Source: Shimia sp. R9_2
Lineage (GTDB): Bacteria > Pseudomonadota > Alphaproteobacteria > Rhodobacterales > Rhodobacteraceae
Direction: 5' to 3'
NCBI RefSeq assembly: GCF_017743735.1
Contig: NZ_JAGHRO010000002.1
Coordinates: 248,001-312,000, forward strand
DNA length: 64,000 nt
The notes beneath the pieces are model-generated. The model did no database searches. It had not been told where the DNA came from and saw nothing but the letters and a program-made list of their open reading frames with translations. Made by a program: the position numbers and the translations under genes. This document shows positions 39,748 through 50,513 of the stretch, one piece after another. Positions within the stretch are counted from its first letter, which is position 1. The number at the start of each line of letters is the position of its first letter.

Positions 39748-41643
39748 TTATGCTGCGTCTTCGCCCAGCCATTCCCAGGCGTTGATGAAATCACCGAGCA
39801 CTTTGCTGACATCTTCGTCAGAGGCGTCTCCGGTGCGCTTCACTTGAGCGATCAGACCGCGCTTTTTGTCGTCAATCACGTGGTCGATATGTGCAGGCAC
39901 GCCGGCTTTGGTCAGCGCCGCATCATAGACGCGGGTGATCGCCGCCTTGCGCAGGTCCGGCTTAAAGATCTTGCCCACCGCCGTCTTGGGCAGCTCCGGC
40001 ATGATCTCCACATATTTCGGGTGGGCGGCGCGCTCGTGCACATGCACCTTGGCATGTTCCATCAGAGCGTCCTTGGTCACGCTCGCCCCCTCAATCAGCT
40101 CCACATAAACGCAAGGCACCTCACCGGCATGGGCATCCGGCTGACCAATCGCGCCCGCAAAGGCCACGTCATGGTGCGCCAACAGCGCCTCTTCGATCTC
40201 TGCCGGGTCAATGTTGTGACCGCCGCGGATGATCAGATCCTTGGCGCGTCCGGTGATCCAGAGATAGCCGTCCTCGTCAATCCGACCCAAGTCGCCCGTG
40301 CGCAGATATTTTTCATGATGATACAGGTCGGCGTTCTTATCGGCTTCCGTATAGGTGTTCCCCGCAAAGACACCTGGATTGGAGATACAAATCTCGCCGA
40401 CCTCATCCGTTTCACAATCCACTGGCCCTTCCGGCGTGTTCTTGATGATGCGTACATCCGTATAGGGGAACGGCACACCTACAGAGCCGACCTTCTTATT
40501 CCCTGTAGGAGGGTTACAAGAGACCAGGCAGGTCGCCTCGGTCAGGCCATAGCCCTCCACGATGTCCACACCGCAGGTGCTTTCAAACCGTTTGAACAGC
40601 TCCATCGGCATCGGCGCAGAACCGGAGAAAGCGGTTTTCACAGAGGAAATATCCGCATCCACCGGGCGCTGCATCAGCGCGGAAACGGCGGTCGGCACTG
40701 TGATGATGAAGGAAATCTTCCAACGCTCGATCAGCTTCCAGAAGTTGTCAAACACCCCTTCCCCGCGATAGCCCTGCGGCGTCGGGAAGACCACATGCGC
40801 ACCAGAGCTGATGGCGGCCTGCATTATCACATGCACCGCAAACACGTGGAACAGCGGGAGCGGGCACATGATGTTGTCTTTCTCGGTAAAGAGAAGACGA
40901 TGGCCCAGCCAGCCATTGTAGACCATCCCGGAATAAAGGTGCTGCGCCACTTTGGGCATGCCAGTGGTGCCCCCAGTGTGGAAATAAGCGCCCACGCGGT
41001 CCACCTTGCTGTCTTCAAAGTCCAGCGTGGTGTTGTATTTCGCCAGTTCCTTGTTGAAGTCCTTGAAATCCGCATGGTGCGGGCCGCTCACCTTCGGACG
41101 GATCAAAGGCACAATCCAGGACTTTGGCGGGGTCAGATATTTGACCAGATCAATTTCCAGAACGGTGTGCACATGCGGCGCGTGGCGCACGGCCTCGGCC
41201 ACTTTCTGAGCCACATCGGTCTTTGGGAAGCCTTTGAGCGTCACCACAACCTTGGCGTCCGTTTCCCGCAGGATCGCAGAGATCTGCTCCGGCTCCAGCA
41301 GCGGGTTGATCGGGTTTGCAATCCCGGCAACCATGCCGCCCAGCAAGGTGATCAGTGTTTCGTTACAGTTGGGCAGCACATAGGCCACGGTGTCTTTTTC
41401 GCCGACGCCCAGATCGCGGAACATATTGGCCGCCTGTGCCGTCTTAGCGTGCAGTTCAGCCCAGGTCAGCGTCTCAGCTTTGTCTTTGGGACCAGAGAAA
41501 ATCTGATAGCTCACTGCAGGGCGGCTTGGGAACTTATCCTTTGTTCGCGTCAGCATCTCAAAGATGGTGACTGGCAAGTCGCGGTCTTCCCACGCCTGTT
41601 CTTGTTCAATTGCCTTCAGATCAGCCAAAGACTCAAAGCTCAT
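39748..41643 (-). CDS. Acyl-CoA synthetase (AMP-forming, FadD-like)
   Basis: A 631-residue ANL-superfamily ligase. The AMP-binding loop is FHTGGTTGMPKVAQH, with GYGLTEATCLVSCNPP, YLRTGDLGRIDEDGYLWITGR and the C-terminal lysine motif KTAVGKIFKPDLR. The C-terminal tail of about 50 residues beyond that motif is longer than usual and charged. GGGGGGAGACAAG precedes the ATG at 41643. The acyl substrate is not evident; no beta-oxidation genes flank it. Confidence 0.88.
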   Translation of the reverse strand: MSFESLADLKAIEQEQAWEDRDLPVTIFEMLTRTKDKFPSRPAVSYQIFSGPKDKAETLTWAELHAKTAQAANMFRDLGVGEKDTVAYVLPNCNETLITLLGGMVAGIANPINPLLEPEQISAILRETDAKVVVTLKGFPKTDVAQKVAEAVRHAPHVHTVLEIDLVKYLTPPKSWIVPLIRPKVSGPHHADFKDFNKELAKYNTTLDFEDSKVDRVGAYFHTGGTTGMPKVAQHLYSGMVYNGWLGHRLLFTEKDNIMCPLPLFHVFAVHVIMQAAISSGAHVVFPTPQGYRGEGVFDNFWKLIERWKISFIITVPTAVSALMQRPVDADISSVKTAFSGSAPMPMELFKRFESTCGVDIVEGYGLTEATCLVSCNPPTGNKKVGSVGVPFPYTDVRIIKNTPEGPVDCETDEVGEICISNPGVFAGNTYTEADKNADLYHHEKYLRTGDLGRIDEDGYLWITGRAKDLIIRGGHNIDPAEIEEALLAHHDVAFAGAIGQPDAHAGEVPCVYVELIEGASVTKDALMEHAKVHVHERAAHPKYVEIMPELPKTAVGKIFKPDLRKAAITRVYDAALTKAGVPAHIDHVIDDKKRGLIAQVKRTGDASDEDVSKVLGDFINAWEWLGEDAA

Positions 41644-41869
41644 AGTACTTGTCTCCCCCCTGTTGTGGGTTTTGCCACACATGCCCCACACATGTGGCGG
41701 TCCTTCCTCGCGATCTCAACAAAAACACTCAGCACCCGCAATGAGGCCAGTTGAACGTAAGGTAAACCGCAACCGAAACGTTACGTCATGATCTCCCTAT
41801 ACGACTGGAACAGCACCACCAAACTACTTTTCGGAGTTAGTCCTTGCAGCGCAGCCTCATGCATGCAGC

Positions 41870-43663
41870 CTACGCTGCACCGGCCGTAAATTGAAGCCTC
41901 GCAAGTTTGGCATAGAGCCCTCCCTCCGCAACGAGATCATCATGGCGTCCCTGCGCCACAATGCGCCCCTCTTCCATTACGATGATCCGATCGGCTTTCT
42001 TTACGGTTGCCAGACGGTGGGCCACGATGATGGTGGTCCGGCTCTGTGCCAACTCATCCACCGCCGCCTGCACCAGACGCTCGCTTTCTGCATCAAGTGC
42101 CGATGTTGCCTCATCCAGCAGCAGCACAGGCGCATCACGCAGAATGGCACGCGCAATGGCGATGCGCTGTTTCTGACCACCGGAAATCATCACGCCACGC
42201 TCGCCAAGCTGGCTGTCATAGCCCTCAGGCAGTGCTGTGATGAAGTCATGCGCCGCGGCCGCCTTGGCAGCGGCTTCCACCTCAGCATCGGTGGCATCAG
42301 GGCGGCCAAAGCGGATGTTTTCCCGCGCGCTATTGGCAAAGATCACCGGATCCTGCGGCACCAGCGCCATGTGCTGGCGGAACTGATCCCGCTGCAGCTC
42401 AGCCAGCGGCATACCGTCAAGCTTCACTTGCCCCTCTTTGGGGTCATAAAACCGCTGGATCATCTGAATGATCGTGGTCTTACCGGCACCAGACGGGCCA
42501 ACCAGCGCCACCGTCTCGCCCGGAGCAATGGTCAGATCAACCCCATCAAGGGCTGAGACATTCGGACGGGAAGGATATTGGAAAGACACGTTGTCAAAAG
42601 TGATCTCCCCGCGCACCGGCGCGGCCAGCACTTTGGGCTGCTCAGGGTCGTTTACGCTGTCCTGCGCAAAGAGCAGCTCCACCAGACGTTCGGTCGCCCC
42701 GGCCGCGCGCTGCAACTCGCTCCAGATTTCAGAAAGCGCGCCCACCGCGCCCGCCACCATCACGGAATAGATCACAAACTGCACCAGCACACCGACGCTC
42801 ATGCCCCCGGCCCGCACGTCACGCGCGCCCATCCAGAGCACGATCACAACGCCGGTGAAGATCAGAAAGATCACGATCATGGTCAACAGCGCACGGGTGT
42901 TGATCCGCCGCATCGCCGCTGCCAGCGACAGGTTGGTCACCCGGTCAAAAGCGTCACGAGATTGGGCTTCGTGGGTGAAGGCTTGCACGGTCTGCACCGA
43001 CAGCAACGCCTCAGAGGCATTGCCGGAGCTCTCCGCAATCCAATCCTGGTTCTCACGGCTCAGCTTGCGCAGGCGCCGCCCCAGAACGAGGATCGGCACA
43101 ATCACCATCGGCACCACCAAAAGCACCATCAATGTGAGCTTGGTGGAGGTGTAAAGCATCAGCACCAGACCACCAAGGAACAGCAGCATATTGCGCAGCG
43201 CGATGGACACCGAGGAGCCGATCACCGACTGAATAACCGTTGTGTCCGTGGTGATGCGGCTCAGCACTTCGCCGGTCATCACGTTCTCATAAAACGCAGG
43301 GCTCATGCCGATAACGCGGGCAAAAACCGCCTTGCGGATGTCGGTCACCACCAGCTCGCCAAGGCGCGTCACCAGCAGATAGCGCAGCGCCGTGCCCACA
43401 GCGAGCAACGACGCAAAGCCAAGCGCGGCGAGGAAATACTTGTCCAAAAGCGCATCGCTTTCGGTGCCAAAATTGTCCACCACGCGACGCACCGCCACCG
43501 GCAGCATGAGCGAGACCGAGGCTGTCAGCGACAGCGCACAGAGCGCCAGAAACGCCAGCACACGATAGGGACGCAAAAACGGGCCCAACCCGCGCAGCGC
43601 GCCAATGTTCTTGCTTTTTGCGCGGTCCTGGTCAGTTTCCGCGGCTTGTGGCCGTCTTGCCAT
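41870..43663 (-). CDS. ABC transporter, fused permease and ATPase (MsbA/LmrA-type exporter)
   Basis: A 597-residue half-transporter. Six membrane helices occupy about residues 25-320, followed by the ATPase domain with Walker A VGPSGAGKTTII, the signature ISGGQKQRIAIARAI, Walker B PVLLLDEATSAL and the switch histidine in IIVAHRL. It should work as a homodimer exporting a lipid or hydrophobic compound. The start has AAGGGCGACAG upstream. It stands alone between the tRNA-Gly and the acyl-CoA synthetase. Confidence 0.92.
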   Translation of the reverse strand: MARRPQAAETDQDRAKSKNIGALRGLGPFLRPYRVLAFLALCALSLTASVSLMLPVAVRRVVDNFGTESDALLDKYFLAALGFASLLAVGTALRYLLVTRLGELVVTDIRKAVFARVIGMSPAFYENVMTGEVLSRITTDTTVIQSVIGSSVSIALRNMLLFLGGLVLMLYTSTKLTLMVLLVVPMVIVPILVLGRRLRKLSRENQDWIAESSGNASEALLSVQTVQAFTHEAQSRDAFDRVTNLSLAAAMRRINTRALLTMIVIFLIFTGVVIVLWMGARDVRAGGMSVGVLVQFVIYSVMVAGAVGALSEIWSELQRAAGATERLVELLFAQDSVNDPEQPKVLAAPVRGEITFDNVSFQYPSRPNVSALDGVDLTIAPGETVALVGPSGAGKTTIIQMIQRFYDPKEGQVKLDGMPLAELQRDQFRQHMALVPQDPVIFANSARENIRFGRPDATDAEVEAAAKAAAAHDFITALPEGYDSQLGERGVMISGGQKQRIAIARAILRDAPVLLLDEATSALDAESERLVQAAVDELAQSRTTIIVAHRLATVKKADRIIVMEEGRIVAQGRHDDLVAEGGLYAKLARLQFTAGAA

Positions 43664-43827
43664 CTGTCGCCCTTACTCTGGCTGAGGTGTTAAGCGTTAG
43701 TGACCAAGGAGCGCCCAAGGGTCAAGCGGTCAAAACCGCTACCGCGACAATAGCACCCCAAGAAACACGGCAAAGCGGCCCACCGGCGGGTGGTTTTGAG
43801 CGTGTTTCATCTGAGGGAGATTGACCT

Positions 43828-43901
43828 TGGAGCGGGTAGCGGGAATCGAACCCGCACCTTAAGCTTGGAAGGCTCTTATGATACCATTTCACCATACCCG
43901 C
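43828..43901 (-). tRNA. tRNA-Gly (TCC)
   Basis: The minus strand folds with acceptor GCGGGTA/TACCCGC, D-loop TGGTGAAATGGTATC, anticodon loop CTTCCAA (anticodon TCC), T-arm GCGGGTTCGATTCCCGC and encoded CCA. No integrase or attachment duplication is seen beside it. Confidence 0.95.
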
Positions 43902-43987
43902 CCGAGGTCCGGTTGATGTATTTCAGCGATTTGGGGAGGTCAAGAGACTTACCCCATCCAATCGAAATTTATCGCAGATTTTTTGTC

Positions 43988-44389
43988 TCAGCCTTGCGCG
44001 ATATGCGCCGTGGCCTCGATCTCCAACAGCGCCTCATCCTCCAGCAGATCCGCCACCACAACCAGTGACATGGCCGGGAAATGGCGCCCCATCACAGAAC
44101 GATAAGCCGCGCCGATCTCCTTTTGATGGGCCATATACTCTGCCTTGCTTTTCACAAACCAGGTGAGCCGCGCGATGTCACTTGGCGCACCGCCCGCCGC
44201 CTCCACAACGGCGCGAATGTTTCTCAAGACCTGCGTCATCTGGCCGATGAAATCGTGACATTCAAAGACCTTCTGACTGTTCCAGCCAATCTGCCCGCCG
44301 ATGTGCAGCGTGCCATCCTCTGCCAGCATGCCATTGGCATAGCCCAGCGCCGGGGCCCAGCCATCCGGATGTATCTCCTTTAATGCCAT
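43988..44389 (-). CDS. RidA family (YjgF/YER057c) protein in the tryptophan/anthranilate operon
   Basis: A 133-residue RidA-type protein; family members hydrolyse reactive enamines and imines. Conserved features are LHIGGQIGW, QMTQVLRNIRAVVEAAGG and the C-terminal EALLEIEATAHI (Glu). The carboxylate-binding arginine usually found in RidA (in an R-P sequence near residue 105) falls in a GRHFPAMSLVVV segment here, so the substrate contact may differ. It is the last gene of the operon, nine bases after the kynU stop. It could handle amino-cyclohexene intermediates of the pathway. Confidence 0.85.
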   Translation of the reverse strand: MALKEIHPDGWAPALGYANGMLAEDGTLHIGGQIGWNSQKVFECHDFIGQMTQVLRNIRAVVEAAGGAPSDIARLTWFVKSKAEYMAHQKEIGAAYRSVMGRHFPAMSLVVVADLLEDEALLEIEATAHIAQG

Positions 44390-44398
44390 CCTTCCCCC

Positions 44399-45598
44399 TC
44401 AGGTCACACGCGACCGCGTTTGATATTTTTCATTTTTCCACAGCTGGTTAGACATCACATCTTCAAGCACTTCAGCTGCCGCGATGATGTCTGCCTCATC
44501 CAGATAGAGCGGCGTGAAGCCAAACCGCATGATGTTGGGCGCGCGGAAATCCCCGATCACACCATGATCAATCAGCGCCTGCATGGCCGGATAGCCGTGC
44601 TCAAAGGCAAAGGACACCTGCGAGCCGCGCAGCGCCGCCTCCCGCGGGCTGGCCAAAGTCAGCTCCGGACAGCGCGCTTCCACCTCAGAGATGAACAACT
44701 CGGACAGGCGCACAGACGCGGCGCGCAAATCCGCCATATCCACACCTTCCCAGGCCTTTAACGCTTCCTGCAGCACGGCTAGCTGCAAAATCGGCGGTGT
44801 GCCCACCCGCATCCGTTCCGTGGCGTTCGCGGGGCGGTAGTTCAGCTCCATGGCAAAGGGCGCATCATGGCCCAGCCAGCCGGACAGCGCGGGCGCAATG
44901 CTGTCGACAATGTCAGGGCGCACATAGATGAACGCAGGCGCGCCCGGCCCGCCGTTCAGGTATTTATAGCTGCAACCCACCGCAAATTCAGCACCGGATG
45001 CCGCAATGTCCACCGGCACGGCTCCGGCGGAATGCGCCAGATCCCAGATCATCACCGCCCCAACCTCGTGCGCGCGCTTGGTGATCGCCGCCATATCATG
45101 CATCCGGCCAGAGCGGTAATCCACCTGCGTCAGCATGACCACAGCCACCTCCTCGGTGATCGCGTCCATAACCTCTTCCGGCGCAGGCGTGCGCAGCGCG
45201 TAGCCCTGATCCAGCGTCTTGATCAGCCCTTCAGCCATATAAAGGTCTGAGGGGAAGTTGCCGTTGTCGCTCAAAATGACTTTGCGCTCAGGCCGCATCG
45301 TCAGTGCCGCCGCCAGCGCCTGATAGACTTTGATCGACAGCGTATCACCGGTGGCAACAGAGCCTGCCGGCGCACCGATCAGCCCGGCGATCTGATCCCC
45401 CACCACTTGGGGCAAAGCCATCCAGCCCGCCGAGTTCCACGCGCGAATGAGCTGTGCGCCCCACTCCTCGGTGATGGTCTTCTGCGCGCGTTCTGCGGCC
45501 CCTTTGGGCAATACGCCGAGCGAGTTGCCATCCAAATAGATCACGCCCTCAGGCACATCAAAAAGCTCTTTTCTGGTAAGCGAAACGCCCATCGTCAT
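44399..45598 (-). CDS. kynU: Kynureninase
   Basis: A 399-residue PLP enzyme cleaving kynurenine to anthranilate and alanine. Motifs include [16 protein letters not shown] at the N-terminus, [16 protein letters not shown] (PLP-interacting Asp) and [19 protein letters not shown] with the Schiff-base lysine. The ATG at 45598 overlaps the kynA stop as ATGA; a second ATG two codons on is possible. It feeds anthranilate to the CoA ligase encoded upstream in the same operon. Confidence 0.95.
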   Translation of the reverse strand: MTMGVSLTRKELFDVPEGVIYLDGNSLGVLPKGAAERAQKTITEEWGAQLIRAWNSAGWMALPQVVGDQIAGLIGAPAGSVATGDTLSIKVYQALAAALTMRPERKVILSDNGNFPSDLYMAEGLIKTLDQGYALRTPAPEEVMDAITEEVAVVMLTQVDYRSGRMHDMAAITKRAHEVGAVMIWDLAHSAGAVPVDIAASGAEFAVGCSYKYLNGGPGAPAFIYVRPDIVDSIAPALSGWLGHDAPFAMELNYRPANATERMRVGTPPILQLAVLQEALKAWEGVDMADLRAASVRLSELFISEVEARCPELTLASPREAALRGSQVSFAFEHGYPAMQALIDHGVIGDFRAPNIMRFGFTPLYLDEADIIAAAEVLEDVMSNQLWKNEKYQTRSRVT

Positions 45599-46434
45599 AA
45601 GTCTCCGCGCAGATGCCAAAGTTCCGGGAACAGCTCCACTTCCAGCATCCTGCGCAGATACTGCACGCCCGAGGTGCCACCCGTGCCGCGTTTGAACCCA
45701 ATCACACGCTCAACGGTGGTAACATGATTGAATCTCCATCGGCGAAAATAGTCTTCCAGATCAACCAGTTTCTCGCCCAGCTCATAAAGCCGCCAATGGG
45801 TGTCCACGTCCTCATAGACGATCTTCCAGCGCGCCTGCACCTCTGCCTCGGCCTGATGCGGCTGGGTCAATTGCGGCACGGGCATCTTGGCGGCATCGCC
45901 GTCCAGTTCCTCAAACAGAAAGCGGATCACCTCGTCATAAAAACTCGGCTGCGCCAGCTCTGCCTCCAGCACAGCTTTGGCCTCCGGCACATGTGCATGA
46001 GGCTTCACCATATTCGGATTGCGGTTGCCCAGCACATATTCGATCAGCCGGTATTGATGGCTCTGAAACCCGGAGGACGGCCCCAGCGCCTCGCGAAACG
46101 TGGTGTAATCCGCCGGTGTCATCGTGCGCAGCACATCCCATGCCGAATTGAGCTGTTCAAAAATCCGGCTGACCCGCGCCAGCATCTTGAACATCGGCGC
46201 CAGATCGCGCGCCCGCAGCGCCTCTCGCGCAGCGCTCAGCTCATGCAACGCGAGCTTCATCCACAGCTCACTGGTCTGATGCTGAATGATGAACAGCATC
46301 TCGTCATGCGCATCGCTCTGGGGGTGCTGCTGGCTCAGAATGCCATCCAGATGCAGATAGTCCCCATAGGACATCGCATCCGCAAATCCCATTTTCGCCC
46401 CATCCGTTGCCGGATCGTAAGCCTTTGGTGTCAT
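45595..46434 (-). CDS. kynA: Tryptophan 2,3-dioxygenase
   Basis: The 279-residue heme enzyme opens the indole ring of tryptophan to N-formylkynurenine. Family features are [31 protein letters not shown] and [17 protein letters not shown] (substrate pocket), with the C-terminal heme-contact part [20 protein letters not shown]. Length is normal. It overlaps both the CoA ligase gene before it and kynU after it by four bases. The next enzyme, formylkynurenine formamidase (kynB), is not in the window. Confidence 0.96.
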   Translation of the reverse strand: MTPKAYDPATDGAKMGFADAMSYGDYLHLDGILSQQHPQSDAHDEMLFIIQHQTSELWMKLALHELSAAREALRARDLAPMFKMLARVSRIFEQLNSAWDVLRTMTPADYTTFREALGPSSGFQSHQYRLIEYVLGNRNPNMVKPHAHVPEAKAVLEAELAQPSFYDEVIRFLFEELDGDAAKMPVPQLTQPHQAEAEVQARWKIVYEDVDTHWRLYELGEKLVDLEDYFRRWRFNHVTTVERVIGFKRGTGGTSGVQYLRRMLEVELFPELWHLRGDL

Positions 46435-48047
46435 GTGTTTTCTTTCAGTCTGAACCGTTGAATTTTGCCGGTTTCCGTCTTGGGCAGCGCCTTGGTGAAC
46501 AGCACAGAGCGCGGATATTTGTAAGGCGCAATTGCCGCCTTCACATGGGTCTGCAGCGCCTCAGCCAAAGCCGCATCTGCAGCAAAACCTTCTGCCAACA
46601 CCACATGCGCCTGCACAATCTCGCCGCGCGCCTCATCAGCCACGCCAATCACCGCGCATTCCGCCACGGCCTCATGGCCAAGCAAAGCGGCCTCAACCTC
46701 TGGCCCGGCGATATTGTAGCCCGAGGAGATGATCATATCGTCGTTGCGCGCCGCAAAATGGAAATAGCCATCTTCGTCCTGCCAAAACGCATCGCCAGTG
46801 ATGTTCCATCCCTCCTGCACATAGTCCGCCTGACGATCCCCGCGCAGATAGCGGCAGCCGGTTGGCCCGCGCACCGCCAGCCGACCAACCTCCCCACGTG
46901 GCAGCGTCGCGCCATCAGGTCCGATCACCTTCGCCTCATAGCCGGTCACAGGCTTGCCGGTGCAGGCCGGGCGGTGATCATCAAACCGGTTGGAGAGGAA
47001 GATATGCAGCATTTCCGTCGCCCCGATGCCATCCAGCATCGGCTTGCCGGTCTTCTCCATCCAGGCCTCATAGACCGGCGCAGGCAAGGTCTCCCCGGCA
47101 CTCACAGCGGCGCGCAGGCTCGACAGGTCCGCGCCTTCTTCCATGGCCGCAAGCATCGCGCGATAGGCCGTCGGTGCAGTGAAACACACCGTCGCCTTAT
47201 AGGTCTCGATGATCTCAATCATATTGGGCGGCGTGGCCTGCTCCAGAAGCGTTGCCGCCGCCCCAAAACGCAGCGGAAAGATCGCCAGCCCGCCAAGTCC
47301 GAAGGTAAAGGCCAGCGGCGGGGAGCCAACAAACACGTCGCTTGGCTGCACATCCAACACCTCACGGGCATAGCCATCCGCAATGATCATCAGATCGCGG
47401 TGAAAATGCATGGTGCCTTTGGGCTGTCCCGTGCTGCCGGAAGTAAACCCGATCAGCGCCACATCATCCGCGCTGGTGGGGACGGTCTCAAACATCACAG
47501 GTTTTTCCAGCGCCAACCGATCCAACTCCGCATCATGATTGGCCGTGCCGTCAAAGCCGATCACCTGAAGCCCGTCACATTGCGCCGCACAGGCCTCCAT
47601 CTCTTCCATCAGGCGGGTGTCACAAATCGCGTGACTGATCTCGGCGGTCTGCACATATTTGGTCAGCTCCACCGCGCGCAGCATGGGCATGGTGTTCACC
47701 ACCACCGCCCCCGCCTTGGTCGCCGCCAGCCAGCAGGCCACCATGGCCGGATTGTTGGCAGAGCGGATCAGCACACGATTGCCGGGTTTCACCCCCAGAT
47801 CTTCGACCAGCACATGCGCCATTCGGTTGGTCCAGTCGGTCAGCTCCTTATAGGTCCGCCGGCGCCCGTTCCCGATCAGCGCGGTGTGATCACCAAACCC
47901 CTTGACCACCATCCCATCGGTCAACTCCCAGCCCGCATTCAGCTGTTCCGGATAGTCAAATCCCGCCAGCAGAAGCTCCGGCCAATGTGCCTGATCCGGC
48001 AAGTTGTCCCGCGTGAATGTGTCCTGATGTGCCGATGGTCCCAACAT
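46431..48047 (-). CDS. 2-aminobenzoate (anthranilate)-CoA ligase, benzoate-CoA ligase family
   Basis: A 538-residue AMP-forming aryl-CoA ligase. AMP loop: [20 protein letters not shown]. Also present are [13 protein letters not shown] and [16 protein letters not shown], which are typical of benzoate/aminobenzoate CoA ligases, and the C-terminal lysine in [13 protein letters not shown]. The position between anthraniloyl-CoA monooxygenase genes and kynA/kynU points to anthranilate as substrate. The ATG at 48047 has GGAGG nine bases upstream, next to the acyl-CoA dehydrogenase stop. Confidence 0.9.
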   Translation of the reverse strand: MLGPSAHQDTFTRDNLPDQAHWPELLLAGFDYPEQLNAGWELTDGMVVKGFGDHTALIGNGRRRTYKELTDWTNRMAHVLVEDLGVKPGNRVLIRSANNPAMVACWLAATKAGAVVVNTMPMLRAVELTKYVQTAEISHAICDTRLMEEMEACAAQCDGLQVIGFDGTANHDAELDRLALEKPVMFETVPTSADDVALIGFTSGSTGQPKGTMHFHRDLMIIADGYAREVLDVQPSDVFVGSPPLAFTFGLGGLAIFPLRFGAAATLLEQATPPNMIEIIETYKATVCFTAPTAYRAMLAAMEEGADLSSLRAAVSAGETLPAPVYEAWMEKTGKPMLDGIGATEMLHIFLSNRFDDHRPACTGKPVTGYEAKVIGPDGATLPRGEVGRLAVRGPTGCRYLRGDRQADYVQEGWNITGDAFWQDEDGYFHFAARNDDMIISSGYNIAGPEVEAALLGHEAVAECAVIGVADEARGEIVQAHVVLAEGFAADAALAEALQTHVKAAIAPYKYPRSVLFTKALPKTETGKIQRFRLKENT

Positions 48048-48049
48048 GT

Positions 48050-49210
48050 TCAAACACCTCCTGCCGCATGCGCCGCCAATGTCTGACGCGCAATCACCAC
48101 CCGCTGCACATCGCTGGCCCCTTCATAGATCCGAAGCGCACGGATCTCGCGATAAAGCCGCTCGACCATCTCGCCGGATTTCACCCCGTCCCCGCCAAAC
48201 AGCTGCACCGCCTTGTCGATCACCTGCTGCGCCTGATCGGTGGCAAAGAGCTTGGCCATGGCGGCCTCCCGCGTCACCCGCGGCGCACCGCTGTCTTTGG
48301 TCCAGGCCGCGCGGTAGATCAGCAGGGCAGCGGCATCCACGTCCAAAGCCATATCCGCGATATGGCCCTGCACCATCTGCAATTCACTGAGCGGCGCGCC
48401 CTGCACCTCACGCGCCTGCACCCGCGCCAATGCCTCATCCAGCGCCCGCCGCGCAAAGCCAAGTGCTGCGGCGGCAACTGTCGAGCGGAATACATCCAGC
48501 ACCGACATCGCAATGCGAAACCCCTGCCCCGGCGCGCCAATCAAGGCCTCTGCCGGAACGCGGCAATTGTCAAAACGCAAAGTGGCCAGCGGATGCGGCG
48601 CAATGGTTTCCAGCCGCGCCACCACCGACAGCCCCGGCGTGTCCGCGGGCACCACAAAGGCGCTCAGCCCCTTGGCGCCCTCGCCGTCTCCGGTGCGGGC
48701 AAACACGGTGTAGACATCGGCAATCCCGCCATTGGAAATCCAGGTCTTCTCGCCATCGAGAACAAACCATTCCCCCTCGCGCGTTGCCGTCATCGTGCTG
48801 TTGGCCACATCCGATCCCGACTGCGGCTCCGTCAGCGCGAAGGCTGCAATCGCCTCCCCTGCCCGTGTCTTTGGCAGCCAAGCAGATTTCTGCGCCTCCG
48901 AGCCAAAAAGAGAAATCGCGCCCGTGCCCAGCCCTTGCATGGCAAAGGCGAAATCCGCCAGACCATCGTGCCGCGCCAGAATTTCCCGGCTCAGACAGAG
49001 GCTGCGCACATCGAGCACGCCATCCATCGAGGCCGTGGCATTCAGCAAACCCGCCTGCCCCATCTGCGCCACCAAATCACGACAGCTCTGGTCCACATCG
49101 CCATGATCCACCGACCCAAGCGCCTCAGACGCCCAGGCCTCCACCTCACGCGCCCGCACGCGGTGCCGCTCCTCAAAGAAAGGCCAGTTCAAAAACGTCT
49201 GATCCGCCAA
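48050..49210 (-). CDS. Acyl-CoA dehydrogenase of the anthraniloyl-CoA operon
   Basis: A 386-residue flavoprotein. Visible are [18 protein letters not shown] (flavin and substrate contacts), [17 protein letters not shown] and the C-terminal catalytic [17 protein letters not shown]. It starts with TTG at 49210; GAGGAGG seven bases upstream makes this start convincing, and no ATG fits. It likely oxidises a ring-reduced cyclohexenoyl-CoA intermediate after the monooxygenase/reductase. It sits between the enoyl-CoA hydratase and CoA ligase genes. Confidence 0.88.
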   Translation of the reverse strand: MADQTFLNWPFFEERHRVRAREVEAWASEALGSVDHGDVDQSCRDLVAQMGQAGLLNATASMDGVLDVRSLCLSREILARHDGLADFAFAMQGLGTGAISLFGSEAQKSAWLPKTRAGEAIAAFALTEPQSGSDVANSTMTATREGEWFVLDGEKTWISNGGIADVYTVFARTGDGEGAKGLSAFVVPADTPGLSVVARLETIAPHPLATLRFDNCRVPAEALIGAPGQGFRIAMSVLDVFRSTVAAAALGFARRALDEALARVQAREVQGAPLSELQMVQGHIADMALDVDAAALLIYRAAWTKDSGAPRVTREAAMAKLFATDQAQQVIDKAVQLFGGDGVKSGEMVERLYREIRALRIYEGASDVQRVVIARQTLAAHAAGGV

Positions 49211-49259
49211 GTCAAAGCCTCCTCTGCTTCCTCTGGCCCCACATCAACCTATGCTCAGG

Positions 49260-50060
49260 TCAATCCCCCACAAAAACCGGCCGTTCCTTAGCCACAAAAG
49301 CCTCATATGCCCGCCGGAAATCCTGCCCCTGCATACAAATCGCCTGCGCCTGCGCCTCAGCCTCAATCGCCTGCTCAATCGACATGGCCCATTCCTGCGC
49401 CAGCATGGTCTTAGTCATCATATTGGCAAAACCCGGCCCGTCTGCGATGCGCCGCGCCATGGCATGAGCTTCACTCAGCAACGCATCAGCATCGACGAGC
49501 CGATTGAAGAACCCCCAGCGCTCGCCTTCCTCAGCCGTCATCGCACGGCCAAGATACAGCAGCTCTGCAGCCCGCCCTTGCCCGATAATCCGCGGTAGGA
49601 TCGCACAAGCGCCCATGTCACAACCCGCAAGCCCCACACGATTGAACAGAAAAGCTGTCTTGACTTCAGGCGTACCGATCCTCAGATCACTCGCCATCGC
49701 GATGATCGCCCCGGCCCCGGCACAAACGCCATCCACGGCCGCAATGATCGGCTTTCCACAATTCACCATGGCTTTCACCAAATCGCCTGTCATACGTGTG
49801 AAGGCCAACAGCTCCTTCATGTTCATCTCAGTCAGCGGCCCGATGATCTCATGCACATCGCCGCCGGAGCTGAAATTGCCGCCATTGGGGGCAAAGACCA
49901 CCGCCTTCACCTCATCGTCATAGGCCAGATCGCGAAACCAATCGCGCAGCTCGGCGTAGCTCTCAAAAGTCAGCGGGTTTTTCCGCTCCGGCCGGTTCAG
50001 CTGCACCGACGCGATGCCATCCACAACCGTGCAAAGAAAATGCTCCACATCTGTGCGCAT
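49260..50060 (-). CDS. Enoyl-CoA hydratase/isomerase family protein
   Basis: A 266-residue crotonase-fold protein. The oxyanion-hole segments are [17 protein letters not shown] and [41 protein letters not shown] covers the catalytic region. In this operon it is expected to hydrate, or hydrolytically open, a ring-derived enoyl-CoA, as in beta-oxidation-like anthraniloyl-CoA breakdown. It starts three bases after the marR stop and ends 49 bases before the dehydrogenase. Confidence 0.88.
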   Translation of the reverse strand: MRTDVEHFLCTVVDGIASVQLNRPERKNPLTFESYAELRDWFRDLAYDDEVKAVVFAPNGGNFSSGGDVHEIIGPLTEMNMKELLAFTRMTGDLVKAMVNCGKPIIAAVDGVCAGAGAIIAMASDLRIGTPEVKTAFLFNRVGLAGCDMGACAILPRIIGQGRAAELLYLGRAMTAEEGERWGFFNRLVDADALLSEAHAMARRIADGPGFANMMTKTMLAQEWAMSIEQAIEAEAQAQAICMQGQDFRRAYEAFVAKERPVFVGD

Positions 50061-50063
50061 CGC

Positions 50064-50513
50064 TCAGATCTCCCTGTCTTCCAACGTCTCAATCAACCGC
50101 TCAAGCCGCGTGGCCATGCCGTCCACATCGTCTCCGCTGAGCCCGCCCAGCATCTCGTCAATCCAGCCCTCATGAGTGTCCGCATGCTCCGCAAACGCCG
50201 CGATGCCTTTCTCGGTCAGCTTTACTTTAGCGGCCCGCCGATCCCCCGGAACCGCCACCCGCTGTGCCAGACCTTCGTCTGAGAGCTTGTCGACAATGCC
50301 CGTGACATTGCCATTAGAAACGCGCAGCAAATCGCTGATCTCACTCATCTTTTTCCCTTCAGGAAAACGCGCAAGAACGCTCATCACATCAAAGCGCGGC
50401 AGGGTGCTGTCAAACTCCCGGCGCAGACGGCGGCGCACCTCGTCTTCAATCATGCCCGAGGCCTTCAAAAGCTTCAGCCACAACCGCAGCCGCGCTTTGC
50501 TCAGCTCACTCAT
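50064..50513 (-). CDS. MarR-family regulator of the anthraniloyl-CoA operon
   Basis: A 149-residue winged-helix repressor. The helix-turn-helix is KKMSEISDLLRVSNGNVTGIVDKL, followed by the wing AQRVAVPGDRRAAKVKLTEKG. MarR regulators of aromatic acid pathways usually respond to the CoA ester of the substrate. The ATG at 50513 has GGAGGCGAAAT upstream and overlaps the SDR stop by four bases. It is inside the operon it probably controls. A candidate operator lies at 53636-53654, before the first gene. Confidence 0.88.
   Translation of the reverse strand: MSELSKARLRLWLKLLKASGMIEDEVRRRLRREFDSTLPRFDVMSVLARFPEGKKMSEISDLLRVSNGNVTGIVDKLSDEGLAQRVAVPGDRRAAKVKLTEKGIAAFAEHADTHEGWIDEMLGGLSGDDVDGMATRLERLIETLEDREI

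Noticed and set aside
43828..43987. tRNA-Gly as an integration site of a genomic island
   Set aside because: There is no integrase, direct repeat of the tRNA 3' end, or change in composition next to it.
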